Positions 1 through 5,941 of a stretch of 7,382 bases of DNA are shown in pieces; the first letter of the stretch is position 1, and each line of letters opens with the position of its first letter. The notes under the pieces are model-generated. The model was not told the DNA's origin. It was given only the letters and a program-made list of their open reading frames with translations, and searched no databases. The translations under genes and the position numbers were made by a program. Source of the DNA: Clostridia bacterium. Lineage in GTDB: Bacteria; Bacillota_A; Clostridia; Oscillospirales; CAG-272. The stretch spans positions 1 to 7,382 of the forward strand of contig JAGBGV010000340.1 of assembly GCA_017935805.1 (NCBI GenBank), read 5' to 3'.

Positions 1-942
1 TTCCGATCTAGAGGTCTTACAGAAGCGCGTCCTTACCACAGATTCTTCAACTCTCCCATTTCCGAATCCGCTATCGTTGGCTCTGCTGTAGGTTACGCTG
101 TAGCAGGCGGTCGCGCTATCGTTGAGCTTATGTACGCTGACTTTATCGGCTGTGCAGGCGACGAAATCTTCAACCAGCTTTCCAAGTGGCAGTCCATGTC
201 CGCAGGTATCCTCAAGATGCCCGTTATCGTTCGTGTATCCGTTGGCTCCAAGTACGGCGCACAGCACTCTCAGGACTGGACAGCTCTCTGCTCTCACATT
301 CCCGGCCTGAAGGTTTGCTTCCCCTCCACTCCTTACGACGCAAAGGGTCTCATGAACGCTGCTCTTAACGGCACTGACCCTGTAATCTTCTTCGAATCTC
401 AGAGAATCTACGACAAGGGTGAAGAATTCCACAAGGAAGGCGTTCCCACAGAGTACTACGAAGTTGCATTCGGTGATCCCGATGTTAAGCGTGAAGGTAA
501 GGACGTTACAATCCTCACAATCGGTGCTGTTCTGTACCGTGCACTTGACGCAGCTAAGATCCTCGAAGAAAAGTACGGCATCTCTGCTGAAGTTATCGAT
601 ACACGTTCTCTCGTTCCCTTCAACTACGAAAAGGTTATCGAATCTGTTAAGAAGACAGGTAAGATCATCATCGTAGGTGACGCTGTTGACCGTGGCTCCA
701 TGATGCGTGACATGGCTTCCAACATCACAGAAATGTGCTTCGATTACCTTGATGCACCGCCCGCAGTATTCGGTTCTCGCAACTGGATCACACCTGCATT
801 CGAGCTCGAGAAGTACTACTTCCCGCAGGCTGAAGGCATTATCGACGTTATCAGCGAAAAGCTCATGCCCATTCCGGGACACGTTACACAGTATAACGAA
901 ACAGAGCTTGAGCACATCGAACGTGCAAAGAAGGGTCTGTAA
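1..942 (+). CDS. 2-oxoacid dehydrogenase E1, beta (transketolase-like) region, 5' truncated
   Basis: This is the C-terminal 313 codons of a thiamine-diphosphate-dependent dehydrogenase E1 of the pyruvate / branched-chain 2-oxoacid / acetoin type, which decarboxylates a 2-oxoacid and passes the acyl group to a lipoyl E2. The reading frame is open from base 1, so the ATG at 130 is internal and not the start. The Glu in NSPISES (visible residue 22) matches the E1-beta Glu that contacts the thiamine pyrimidine. The pyrimidine-binding domain continues through ELMYADFIG, GAQHSQ (His at about 89) and PGLKVCFPSTPYDAKGL. A transketolase C-terminal domain follows (about 155-285: VTILTIGAVLYRALDAA, EVIDTRSLVPF). 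Free-standing E1 beta is about 325-340 residues, so only some 35-40 are missing if it is separate; it could instead be the beta half of a fused alpha-beta E1. No E2 or E3 gene follows. Codons 1-3 are probably adapter. Which 2-oxoacid is used cannot be told. Confidence 0.9.
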   Translation, partial: FRSRGLTEARPYHRFFNSPISESAIVGSAVGYAVAGGRAIVELMYADFIGCAGDEIFNQLSKWQSMSAGILKMPVIVRVSVGSKYGAQHSQDWTALCSHIPGLKVCFPSTPYDAKGLMNAALNGTDPVIFFESQRIYDKGEEFHKEGVPTEYYEVAFGDPDVKREGKDVTILTIGAVLYRALDAAKILEEKYGISAEVIDTRSLVPFNYEKVIESVKKTGKIIIVGDAVDRGSMMRDMASNITEMCFDYLDAPPAVFGSRNWITPAFELEKYYFPQAEGIIDVISEKLMPIPGHVTQYNETELEHIERAKKGL

Positions 943-954
943 TCAATAAAAAAT

Positions 955-984
955 ATGGGGTGGATTAAGTTCTGCCCCATTTTT
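955..984 (+). terminator. Intrinsic terminator after the E1 gene, probably bidirectional
   Basis: The arms ATGGGGTGGA (955-964) and TCTGCCCCAT (971-980) form a 10-bp stem with two G-T wobble pairs and a 6-base loop, followed by a run of T. It lies 12 bases after the E1 stop codon. An A-rich run on the left side (946-953) gives a T run on the minus strand as well, so it may also catch transcripts from the convergent decarboxylase operon. Confidence 0.8.
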
Positions 985-999
985 ATACACAAAAACAAA

Positions 1000-1028
1000 G
1001 GTGACACCAATAGGGTATCACCTTTTTT
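1000..1028 (+). terminator. Second intrinsic terminator between convergent transcripts, bidirectional
   Basis: GGTGACACC (1000-1008) pairs with GGTATCACC (1014-1022) in a 9-bp stem with one C-A mismatch and a 5-base loop, followed by six T (1023-1028). The A-rich stretch at 990-999 provides a T tract for the minus strand, so the hairpin can also end the operon that stops at 1186. Confidence 0.8.
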
Positions 1029-1182
1029 AGTTATGAGTTATAAGTTTGCCATGCAAACGTTATGAGACGGCGTTGCCGTCGATATGATATGATTCGTCTT
1101 ACAGTAATTAACTATGCCGAAGGCATATCATCACACGCGATAGCGTTCATAACTCTAAACTTCGCCGTAGCGAATCATAACT
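1029..1182. repeat. Intergenic element of five mini-hairpins with inverted linkers
   Basis: This noncoding stretch holds five perfect short palindromes in about 130 bases: GTTTGC-cat-GCAAAC (1044-1058), GACGGC-gtt-GCCGTC (1066-1080), TATGCC-gaa-GGCATA (1113-1127), ACGC-gata-GCGT (1135-1146) and TTCGC-cgta-GCGAA (1161-1174). The linkers are related: GTTATGA occurs at 1030-1036 and 1059-1065, with the variant GTTATAA at 1037-1043, and its reverse complement TCATAAC occurs at 1147-1153 and 1175-1181. AGTTATGA (1029-1036) and TCATAACT (1175-1182) therefore bracket the whole element as an inverted repeat. It lies in the 3' untranslated region of the decarboxylase operon. It may be a dispersed palindromic repeat (REP- or MITE-like). 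No family name can be assigned and no second copy is in the window. Confidence 0.6.
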
Positions 1183-1185
1183 TTA

Positions 1186-2418
1186 TTAGCCGCCGAACAC
1201 CTTGATAAGGAAGCCGGCTGCGATTGCAGAACCGATAACACCTGCAACGTTTGGACCCATGGCGTGCATTAGGAGGAAGTTGGAGGGGTTTTCCTTCTGA
1301 CCGACCATCTGGCTTACACGAGCTGCCATAGGAACTGCGGAAACGCCTGCGGAACCGATGAGCGGGTTAATCTTGCCGCCGGAGAGCTTGCACATAAGCT
1401 TACCTACAAGAAGACCGCCGACTGTGGAGAAGCAGAACGCTGTCAGACCGAGAATTATAATGAAAATAGTCTGGAGACTGAGGAATCTGGTAGCAACAGT
1501 TGTCGCACCAACAGAAATGCCAAGGAACAGAGTTACGATGTTCATAAGGCCGTTCTGTGCTGTGTCGCTGAGACGTTCTGTTACGCCTGTTTCCTTCAGA
1601 AGGTTACCGAACATCAAGCATCCGATAAGAGGAGCTGTGGACGGAAGAAGAAGGATAACGAATACAGCAACAACAATGGGGAATATGATCTTTTCTGTCT
1701 TTGAAACCTCGCGAAGCTGGTACATCTTGATCTTACGCTCTTCGGGAGTGGTAAGCAGCTTCATGATAGGCGGCTGGATCATGGGAATCAGCGCCATGTA
1801 GCTGTACGCCGCAATTGCAATAGGACCAAGCAGGTGAGGCGCAAGGAGAGATGTTGTCAGAATCGCTGTAGGGCCGTCCGCACCACCGATGATACCGATG
1901 GATGCAGCTTCGTTTCCGTTAAATCCGAGAAGAGTTGCTCCAAAGAAAGCGAAGAATACGCCGAACTGAGCAGCAGCACCGAGAATGAATGTCTTGGGGT
2001 TGGCAATCAGCGGACCGAAGTCGGTCATTGCACCGATGCCTATGAAAATGAGACAGGGATAAAGTCCGGATTTTACGCCTATGTAGAGAATATCAAGAAG
2101 TCCGCCGTAGTGGATGATATCTGTAAATGTTACATGAGTGAGAACGTCACCGGATGCAGTTACGAATTGTGCGCCTTCTGTTCCTGCATATACATCCCAA
2201 AGCTCGGGAGTGTAGAGTCCTGCTCCAGGAAGGTTGGTGAGAAGGCAACCAAACGCAATGCCGACAAGCAACAGAGGCTCAAATTTCTTTTTGATGCCAA
2301 GATAGAGGAGAACGAAGGAAATCAGTAGCATGACCAGATATTTCCAACCGTCCTCTGCGAAGAACAGACCAAAACCTGAGTCTTCGGCCAGCCCTTTGAG
2401 GGTACCGAGAATATCCAT
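1186..2418 (-). CDS. oadB: Na+-translocating decarboxylase, membrane beta subunit
   Basis: This is the 410-residue integral membrane subunit that removes CO2 from carboxybiotin and couples this to Na+ export. The sequence is very hydrophobic, with about nine likely membrane segments. The diagnostic motif GGADGPT is at 178-184; its Asp181 corresponds to the essential Asp203 of the Klebsiella oxaloacetate decarboxylase beta subunit. Other family signatures are [32 protein letters not shown] (about 210-228), [14 protein letters not shown] (about 355-368) and the C-terminal [15 protein letters not shown]. The length is normal for the family. The start is set by AGGAGG seven bases upstream, which overlaps the stop of the biotin-carrier gene. 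The gene ends with two in-frame tandem TAA codons (1188-1183). It is last in the four-gene operon. The same family serves methylmalonyl-CoA and glutaconyl-CoA decarboxylases, so specificity comes from the alpha subunit. Confidence 0.95.
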   Translation of the reverse strand: MDILGTLKGLAEDSGFGLFFAEDGWKYLVMLLISFVLLYLGIKKKFEPLLLVGIAFGCLLTNLPGAGLYTPELWDVYAGTEGAQFVTASGDVLTHVTFTDIIHYGGLLDILYIGVKSGLYPCLIFIGIGAMTDFGPLIANPKTFILGAAAQFGVFFAFFGATLLGFNGNEAASIGIIGGADGPTAILTTSLLAPHLLGPIAIAAYSYMALIPMIQPPIMKLLTTPEERKIKMYQLREVSKTEKIIFPIVVAVFVILLLPSTAPLIGCLMFGNLLKETGVTERLSDTAQNGLMNIVTLFLGISVGATTVATRFLSLQTIFIIILGLTAFCFSTVGGLLVGKLMCKLSGGKINPLIGSAGVSAVPMAARVSQMVGQKENPSNFLLMHAMGPNVAGVIGSAIAAGFLIKVFGG

Positions 2419-2425
2419 TTTTCGG

Positions 2426-2433
2426 CCTCCTTA
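2426..2433 (-). promoter_or_regulatory. Ribosome binding site of oadB embedded in the upstream stop codon
   Basis: On the minus strand the sequence TAAGGAGG combines the TAA stop of the biotin-carrier gene (2433-2431) with a full AGGAGG for the beta-subunit ATG at 2418, seven bases away. Ribosomes finishing the carrier gene end directly on the next initiation site, which suggests translational coupling. The site also fixes the beta-subunit start. Confidence 0.8.
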
Positions 2434-2829
2434 TGCGATAACGATCAGGGGAGTGCCGGTTTCGACCTTTGCACCGGTCTGTGTTACGACCTGAGAAATA
2501 GTACCGTTCTTCGGTGCCATGATCTCGTTTTCCATCTTCATTGCTTCGATGATAACGAGAACGTCGCCCGCATTTACCTTCTGGCCTGCGGATACGAGCA
2601 CATTTACGATCGTGCCGGGCATTGGAGCTTCAACTGTATCGCCCTTGCCGGTAACAGCGGGAGCGGCAGCCTGAGCAGGAGCAGCGGGTGTAGAAGCAGG
2701 TGCGGTAGCAGGAGCAACAGGTGCTGCAGGTGCGGGTGCATATGCATCGTATTCATCTACGATCATTGCAGAATCATGCTCAACCTCTACCTCATATGTC
2801 TTTCCGTTTAATGTAACTTTATATTTCAT
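2431..2829 (-). CDS. Biotin carboxyl carrier protein of the decarboxylase
   Basis: A 132-residue free biotin carrier that shuttles the carboxyl group between the carboxyltransferase and the membrane beta subunit. Residues 1-25 ([18 protein letters not shown]) are the short beta-strand lead typical of these carriers. Residues 30-60 form a flexible Ala/Pro/Thr linker. Residues 65-132 form the biotinyl/lipoyl domain, with EAMKMENE carrying the biotinylated Lys98, 34 residues from the C terminus, as is usual. In many bacteria this domain is fused to the alpha subunit; here it is a separate gene. Its ATG overlaps the stop of the upstream gene by one base (TAATG), and AGGAGG lies about ten bases upstream inside that gene. 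Biotin attachment would need a BirA-type ligase, which is not in the window. It could be named oadC or gcdC-like; I leave the symbol empty. Confidence 0.93.
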   Translation of the reverse strand: MKYKVTLNGKTYEVEVEHDSAMIVDEYDAYAPAPAAPVAPATAPASTPAAPAQAAAPAVTGKGDTVEAPMPGTIVNVLVSAGQKVNAGDVLVIIEAMKMENEIMAPKNGTISQVVTQTGAKVETGTPLIVIA

Positions 2830-3143
2830 TATTGTTTGACCTCCTTGATTGACTTAAAGCGCAACTCATTCAGCGGCTTTCCGGTTTTGTCCGCAACGAT
2901 CGCCATGATCATAGCGGCTGTTTTTGGATCTGTGTCATAAAGCTTAAGCTCGCCTGCAGTACCGGGTGCCTTTTCAGGTTCGGCTGCGGGTGTTGCTTCA
3001 ACGTTAGCCGTAAGAACTTGTTTTTTTCTGTTAGATGACATTATTTTGCCGGTGATGATCATTACCACCATAAGAAGAACGATGCCGAGGAATACGAATG
3101 CATATCCCATTACGGCGGTTAAAAGAGAATCAGTAATATTCAT
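2829..3143 (-). CDS. Small membrane subunit of the decarboxylase (OadG-like)
   Basis: A 104-residue protein with one predicted membrane helix (about residues 9-31: [20 protein letters not shown]). It is followed by a basic patch (SSNRKK), an Ala/Pro/Glu-rich stretch (about 45-65) and a small C-terminal segment (about 66-101: [20 protein letters not shown], then LNELRFKSI). In the family this gamma/delta-type subunit holds the soluble carboxyltransferase and the biotin carrier to the beta subunit at the membrane. The start at 3143 has an AAGAGGT-type site about seven bases upstream, 11 bases after the carboxyltransferase stop. Its stop overlaps the start of the biotin-carrier gene. Small subunits of this kind diverge fast, so the family call rests on the helix, the C-terminal segment and the position between the alpha and carrier genes. 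Confidence 0.85.
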   Translation of the reverse strand: MNITDSLLTAVMGYAFVFLGIVLLMVVMIITGKIMSSNRKKQVLTANVEATPAAEPEKAPGTAGELKLYDTDPKTAAMIMAIVADKTGKPLNELRFKSIKEVKQ

Positions 3144-3154
3144 GCCTGACCTCT

Positions 3155-4558
3155 TTATGCTTCTGTGATAGAATACTTAACCACGTTTTCCTGCTTTTCT
3201 TTGCGGCGTCTGAGGAAAGCTTCAGCCTGCTGAGGGAAGCAGATATAGCTCATGATGTCTTCTTCGCTCTGTGCAAGGTCTCCAAGTGCCTTTTCAGCAG
3301 CCTTGAAGTCTTCGCCTGTGCGCTTGGAGTCTTCGATACGGCAGTCGATGGGAGCATTGCCCTTGCCGAGAATTCTTTCTTCAAGCTCGGGAGCAATAGG
3401 AGCGGGAGCAATACCGTATTCACCTCTGATGTGGTTCTTAACCTCTGTTGAGAGCTGCTTATACTTTTCGCCCATGAGAACATTCATAACAGCCTGGTTG
3501 CCAACCATCTGAGAAAGAGGAGTTACGAGCGGAGGATAACCGAGGTCGCGTCTTACATTGGGAATCTCGAGAAGCGCTTCTTCGAACTTGTCGATTGCAT
3601 TCATATCCTTGAGGTTTGCGATCATGTTGGAAAGCATACCGCCGGGAACCTTGTAGAAGAGTGCCTGAGAGTCAGTGCCAAGGCTCTTGGGGTCGATAGT
3701 GCCGTCAGCGAGATACTTTTCTTTAACGGGCTTGAAGAACTCGTTAACCTTGTTCATCAGCTTTTCGTCAATACCTGTGGAGGTGCCCATCTGTTCGATA
3801 GCATAGAACATCGTTTCTGTAGCAGCCTGGCTTGTACCATTGGAGAAGCAGCTTGTAGCGGTGTCGATGACGTCAACGCCGTATTCGATAGCTTTGTCGA
3901 GGGTCATGTAAGCCATACCTGTTGTGCAGTGTGTGTGAAGAATGAGGGGAATATCATTGCCGAGTGCATCAACAACGCCGCTGAAGAGACGCTCTGCTTC
4001 GTTGGGAGTCATAGTGCCTGCCATGTCCTTGAAACAGATTGTATCAAAGCCCATAGACTTGAGCTCCTTGCACATCTCAACGTATTTCTGAGGTGTGTGA
4101 ACAGGGCTCTGTGTATAGGAGATACAGCCGGAAGCAACAGTGCGCTTGTTGCCGTACTTCTTGATAGCTTCAAGAGCTGTCTTAATATTACGGAAGTCAT
4201 TGAGAGCATCAAATACACGGATAACGTCGATACCGTTCTTGATAGAAAGCTCAACGAACTTTTCAACTACGTCGTCATGGTAGTGCTTGTAACCGAGAAG
4301 GTTCTGACCGCGAAGAAGCATCTGCAGTCTTGTGTTGGGCATAGCCTTTCTGATCTTGCGAAGTCTTTCCCACGGGTCTTCATCGAGGTATCTGAGGCAG
4401 GAGTCGAATGTAGCGCCACCCCAGCACTCAACAGAGTAGTATCCCACCTTATCCATAATGGGCAGGATATCCTCGAAGTTGGAGAACTTCATGCGTGTTG
4501 CCATAAGAGACTGGTTAGCATCTCTCAGGACTGTTTCGGTCAACTGAATTTTTCTCAT
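3155..4558 (-). CDS. oadA: Oxaloacetate decarboxylase alpha subunit / 5S-type biotin carboxyltransferase
   Basis: A 467-residue soluble carboxyltransferase that moves the carboxyl group from oxaloacetate to biotin, giving pyruvate. The N-terminal TIM barrel has metal-site residues as in 5S, OadA and pyruvate carboxylase: Asp13 in LRDANQS, His208 and His210 in LHTHCTTG, and Lys177 in CFKDMAG (the carbamylated Lys of the family). Cys145 in SGCISYT also matches a catalytic-site residue of OadA. The usual LRDAHQS reads LRDANQS here. A conserved C-terminal carboxyltransferase domain follows (about 300-460: KVPGGMLSNM, TPLSQMVGNQAVMNVL). The protein ends where bifunctional OadA proteins continue into a Pro/Ala linker and biotin domain; that domain is the separate gene at 2431-2829. 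The start is supported by AGGAGG nine bases upstream. The presence of a beta subunit favours a Na+ pump over a transcarboxylase or pyruvate carboxylase subunit B. Confidence 0.94.
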   Translation of the reverse strand: MRKIQLTETVLRDANQSLMATRMKFSNFEDILPIMDKVGYYSVECWGGATFDSCLRYLDEDPWERLRKIRKAMPNTRLQMLLRGQNLLGYKHYHDDVVEKFVELSIKNGIDVIRVFDALNDFRNIKTALEAIKKYGNKRTVASGCISYTQSPVHTPQKYVEMCKELKSMGFDTICFKDMAGTMTPNEAERLFSGVVDALGNDIPLILHTHCTTGMAYMTLDKAIEYGVDVIDTATSCFSNGTSQAATETMFYAIEQMGTSTGIDEKLMNKVNEFFKPVKEKYLADGTIDPKSLGTDSQALFYKVPGGMLSNMIANLKDMNAIDKFEEALLEIPNVRRDLGYPPLVTPLSQMVGNQAVMNVLMGEKYKQLSTEVKNHIRGEYGIAPAPIAPELEERILGKGNAPIDCRIEDSKRTGEDFKAAEKALGDLAQSEEDIMSYICFPQQAEAFLRRRKEKQENVVKYSITEA

Positions 4559-4631
4559 TAAAATTTTCCTCCTATGCTATCGGACAGTATTTTATCTTGA
4601 TTTTTTATTATTTATGATAATTTGAAGTCCA

Positions 4632-4676
4632 ATTATATCCAATATACAATATACAACAAATTGAGCGTTTTTGCAA
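4632..4676 (-). promoter_or_regulatory. Overlapping promoters of the decarboxylase operon
   Basis: On the minus strand a consensus TATAAT (4637-4632) has TTGTTG as a -35 (4659-4654) with a 16-base spacer. A second possible set uses TTGCAA (4676-4671), a 17-base spacer and TATATT (4653-4648). Transcription from the first would start near 4625 and give a leader of about 65 bases before AGGAGG (4573-4568) and the ATG. The spacer of the first set consists of two tandem copies of TATATTG. The -10 is convincing; the -35 elements are weak, so which set is used is open. Confidence 0.6.
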
Positions 4677-4725
4677 GACAAAAATCAACTTTTATTAAAA
4701 TAAATAGGAAAAAATATAAAAATAA

Positions 4726-4747
4726 AAGGGAAGAGTTAACTTCCCTT
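4726..4747 (-). terminator. Intrinsic terminator after the oxidoreductase gene
   Basis: AAGGGAAG (4726-4733) and CTTCCCTT (4740-4747) form a perfect 8-bp stem with a 6-base loop, 15 bases after the stop codon of the oxidoreductase. On the minus strand it is followed by a T-rich run (4725-4712). It separates the sugar operon from the promoters of the decarboxylase operon. Confidence 0.85.
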
Positions 4748-4762
4748 AGATTTCTGATCAGA

Positions 4763-5854
4763 TTAAAGCTCCGGAATGGTGATTTCAATCTCGCGTCCAA
4801 GCTCTGATGACTTAACAATACCGTCGATTATTGCCTGATTAATGATGATCTGTGAGGTGGGAACAGGTGCGGGACCGTTTGTCTCAATTGCATCAAGGAA
4901 TGAGCGGATCTTACGATTGAACAGGTCGCTAAAGTCAGCATCGCCGATCAGAGGTATCTTTGTTTCAGTCTGCTGACCGCAAACATCGTGATAAAGAGTC
5001 ATCTCGCCACCGGGAGCACCGTTCCAACAGTCAGTTGAAGGAATGCGAAGAGCGCCTTCTGTACCAAGGATAATTGTATCCCCTGGGGTGTCGCAATGCA
5101 TTGCCCAGGAAATTCTGAAGTCGAGGATTATATCGCCCTCGAGTCTGATAAATCCTGCGCCAAAGTCATCTACCTGGAACTTATCGTGCCATGCGGGATT
5201 GTATTTCTCGCTTGTTCCGAAGAAATTGGAGGTGTATCCCGATACAGTAAGCGGTTTCGGATAACCGAGGGCATTGAGTACCATGTCAAGAGAATAGCAT
5301 CCGATGTCGCCGAGAGCACCGATACCGCCCTGATCCTTCAGGATGAAAGAACCACCGGGCATACCGCGACGACGTCCGCCTCCTGTCTGGATGTAGTAGA
5401 TCTTACCAAGCTCTCCGGAGCGTACTATCTTGCCGATCATTTGCATGTTTGCATCAAATCTTGGCTGGAATCCGACGGAAACAAAAGCCTCGGACTTGGC
5501 TTCTGCCTTGCAAACCTCGACTGCCTCTTCAAGTGTTACGGTGAACGGCTTTTCGAGAAGCACGGGAATATTGTGCTCGAGCGCATATATAGCAACGTTT
5601 GCATGCTGTGTGTTGTATGTGCAGATAGAAATACCGTCGAACTCTGTTTCGCTGTCAATAAGCTCCTTGTGGGACGGGTAGAATCTTACTCCCTCCACAC
5701 CGTGTTTCTTCATGAATTCTTCTGCTTTTCCGGGAACAAGATCGGCTGCCGCTACGATCTCCACATCCGGCTGATTCAGATATGCCTTAATGTGGTGACG
5801 TGCTATTCCGCCTGTACCAATCAAAGCGATTTTATATTTGCGGTTTTCTGCCAT
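4763..5854 (-). CDS. Gfo/Idh/MocA-family NAD(P)-dependent oxidoreductase
   Basis: A 363-residue cytoplasmic dehydrogenase of the family that oxidises or reduces sugars, inositols and related polyols with a tightly held nicotinamide cofactor. The N-terminal Rossmann fold has GTGGIA at 13-18 and a second-strand acidic residue (AAADLVPGKA, Asp38), compatible with NAD use. The catalytic motif EKPF is at 101-104 (Lys102). The C-terminal alpha/beta domain carries GDIGCYSLD (182-190), so Asp183 and Tyr187 have the D-x3-Y arrangement of glucose-fructose oxidoreductase where many relatives have D-x3-H. There is no signal peptide, and the length is typical. The start at 5854 has only a GAAAGG-type site about 12 bases upstream. 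It is second in a two-gene unit behind the isomerase-like gene, with a terminator-like hairpin between them. The substrate is unknown. Confidence 0.92.
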   Translation of the reverse strand: MAENRKYKIALIGTGGIARHHIKAYLNQPDVEIVAAADLVPGKAEEFMKKHGVEGVRFYPSHKELIDSETEFDGISICTYNTQHANVAIYALEHNIPVLLEKPFTVTLEEAVEVCKAEAKSEAFVSVGFQPRFDANMQMIGKIVRSGELGKIYYIQTGGGRRRGMPGGSFILKDQGGIGALGDIGCYSLDMVLNALGYPKPLTVSGYTSNFFGTSEKYNPAWHDKFQVDDFGAGFIRLEGDIILDFRISWAMHCDTPGDTIILGTEGALRIPSTDCWNGAPGGEMTLYHDVCGQQTETKIPLIGDADFSDLFNRKIRSFLDAIETNGPAPVPTSQIIINQAIIDGIVKSSELGREIEITIPEL

Positions 5855-5881
5855 GATGACTGTCTGCCTTTCGTGAATAAT

Positions 5882-5920
5882 AAAAAATCGGGGCCGCCCG
5901 AGTATTTACGAGCGACCCGA
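5882..5920 (-). terminator. Terminator-like hairpin between the isomerase and oxidoreductase genes
   Basis: On the minus strand TCGGGTCGCTCG (5920-5909) pairs with the bases at 5900-5888 in a 12-bp, GC-rich stem with one bulged C, two G-T pairs and an 8-base loop. It is followed at once by six T (5887-5882) and another TATTATT. It starts about 21 bases after the upstream stop and ends about 28 bases before the next ATG. There is no room for a promoter between it and the oxidoreductase gene, so it probably acts as a partial terminator that lowers downstream expression. Confidence 0.75.
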
Positions 5921-5941
5921 GGTTATTTCGGAATTATTTAA

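Noticed and set aside
130..132. ATG at 130 as the start of the E1 gene
   Set aside because: The frame is open upstream to base 1 and encodes the conserved thiamine-binding NSPISES segment, so this Met is internal.
1029..1182. CRISPR array
   Set aside because: The palindromic units differ in stem sequence and there are no regularly spaced identical repeats with unique spacers.
1834..2328. Plus-strand reading frame (164 codons) opposite oadB
   Set aside because: It is antisense to a clear membrane subunit and its low-complexity composition mirrors the codons of the other strand.
3929..4561. Plus-strand reading frame (210 codons) opposite oadA
   Set aside because: It is an antisense shadow of a strongly supported carboxyltransferase gene and encodes no recognisable domain.
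4622..4818. Two overlapping small reading frames on opposite strands in the spacer before oadA
   Set aside because: They run through a terminator and promoter, are Lys-, Asn- and Leu-rich as expected from AT-rich DNA, and have no good ribosome site or known family.
5096..5941. Long plus-strand reading frame (281 codons) opposite the oxidoreductase gene
   Set aside because: It lies antisense to a clear family member. Its protein is Cys- and Ser-rich with no recognisable domain, and it reads as a shadow of the real gene.
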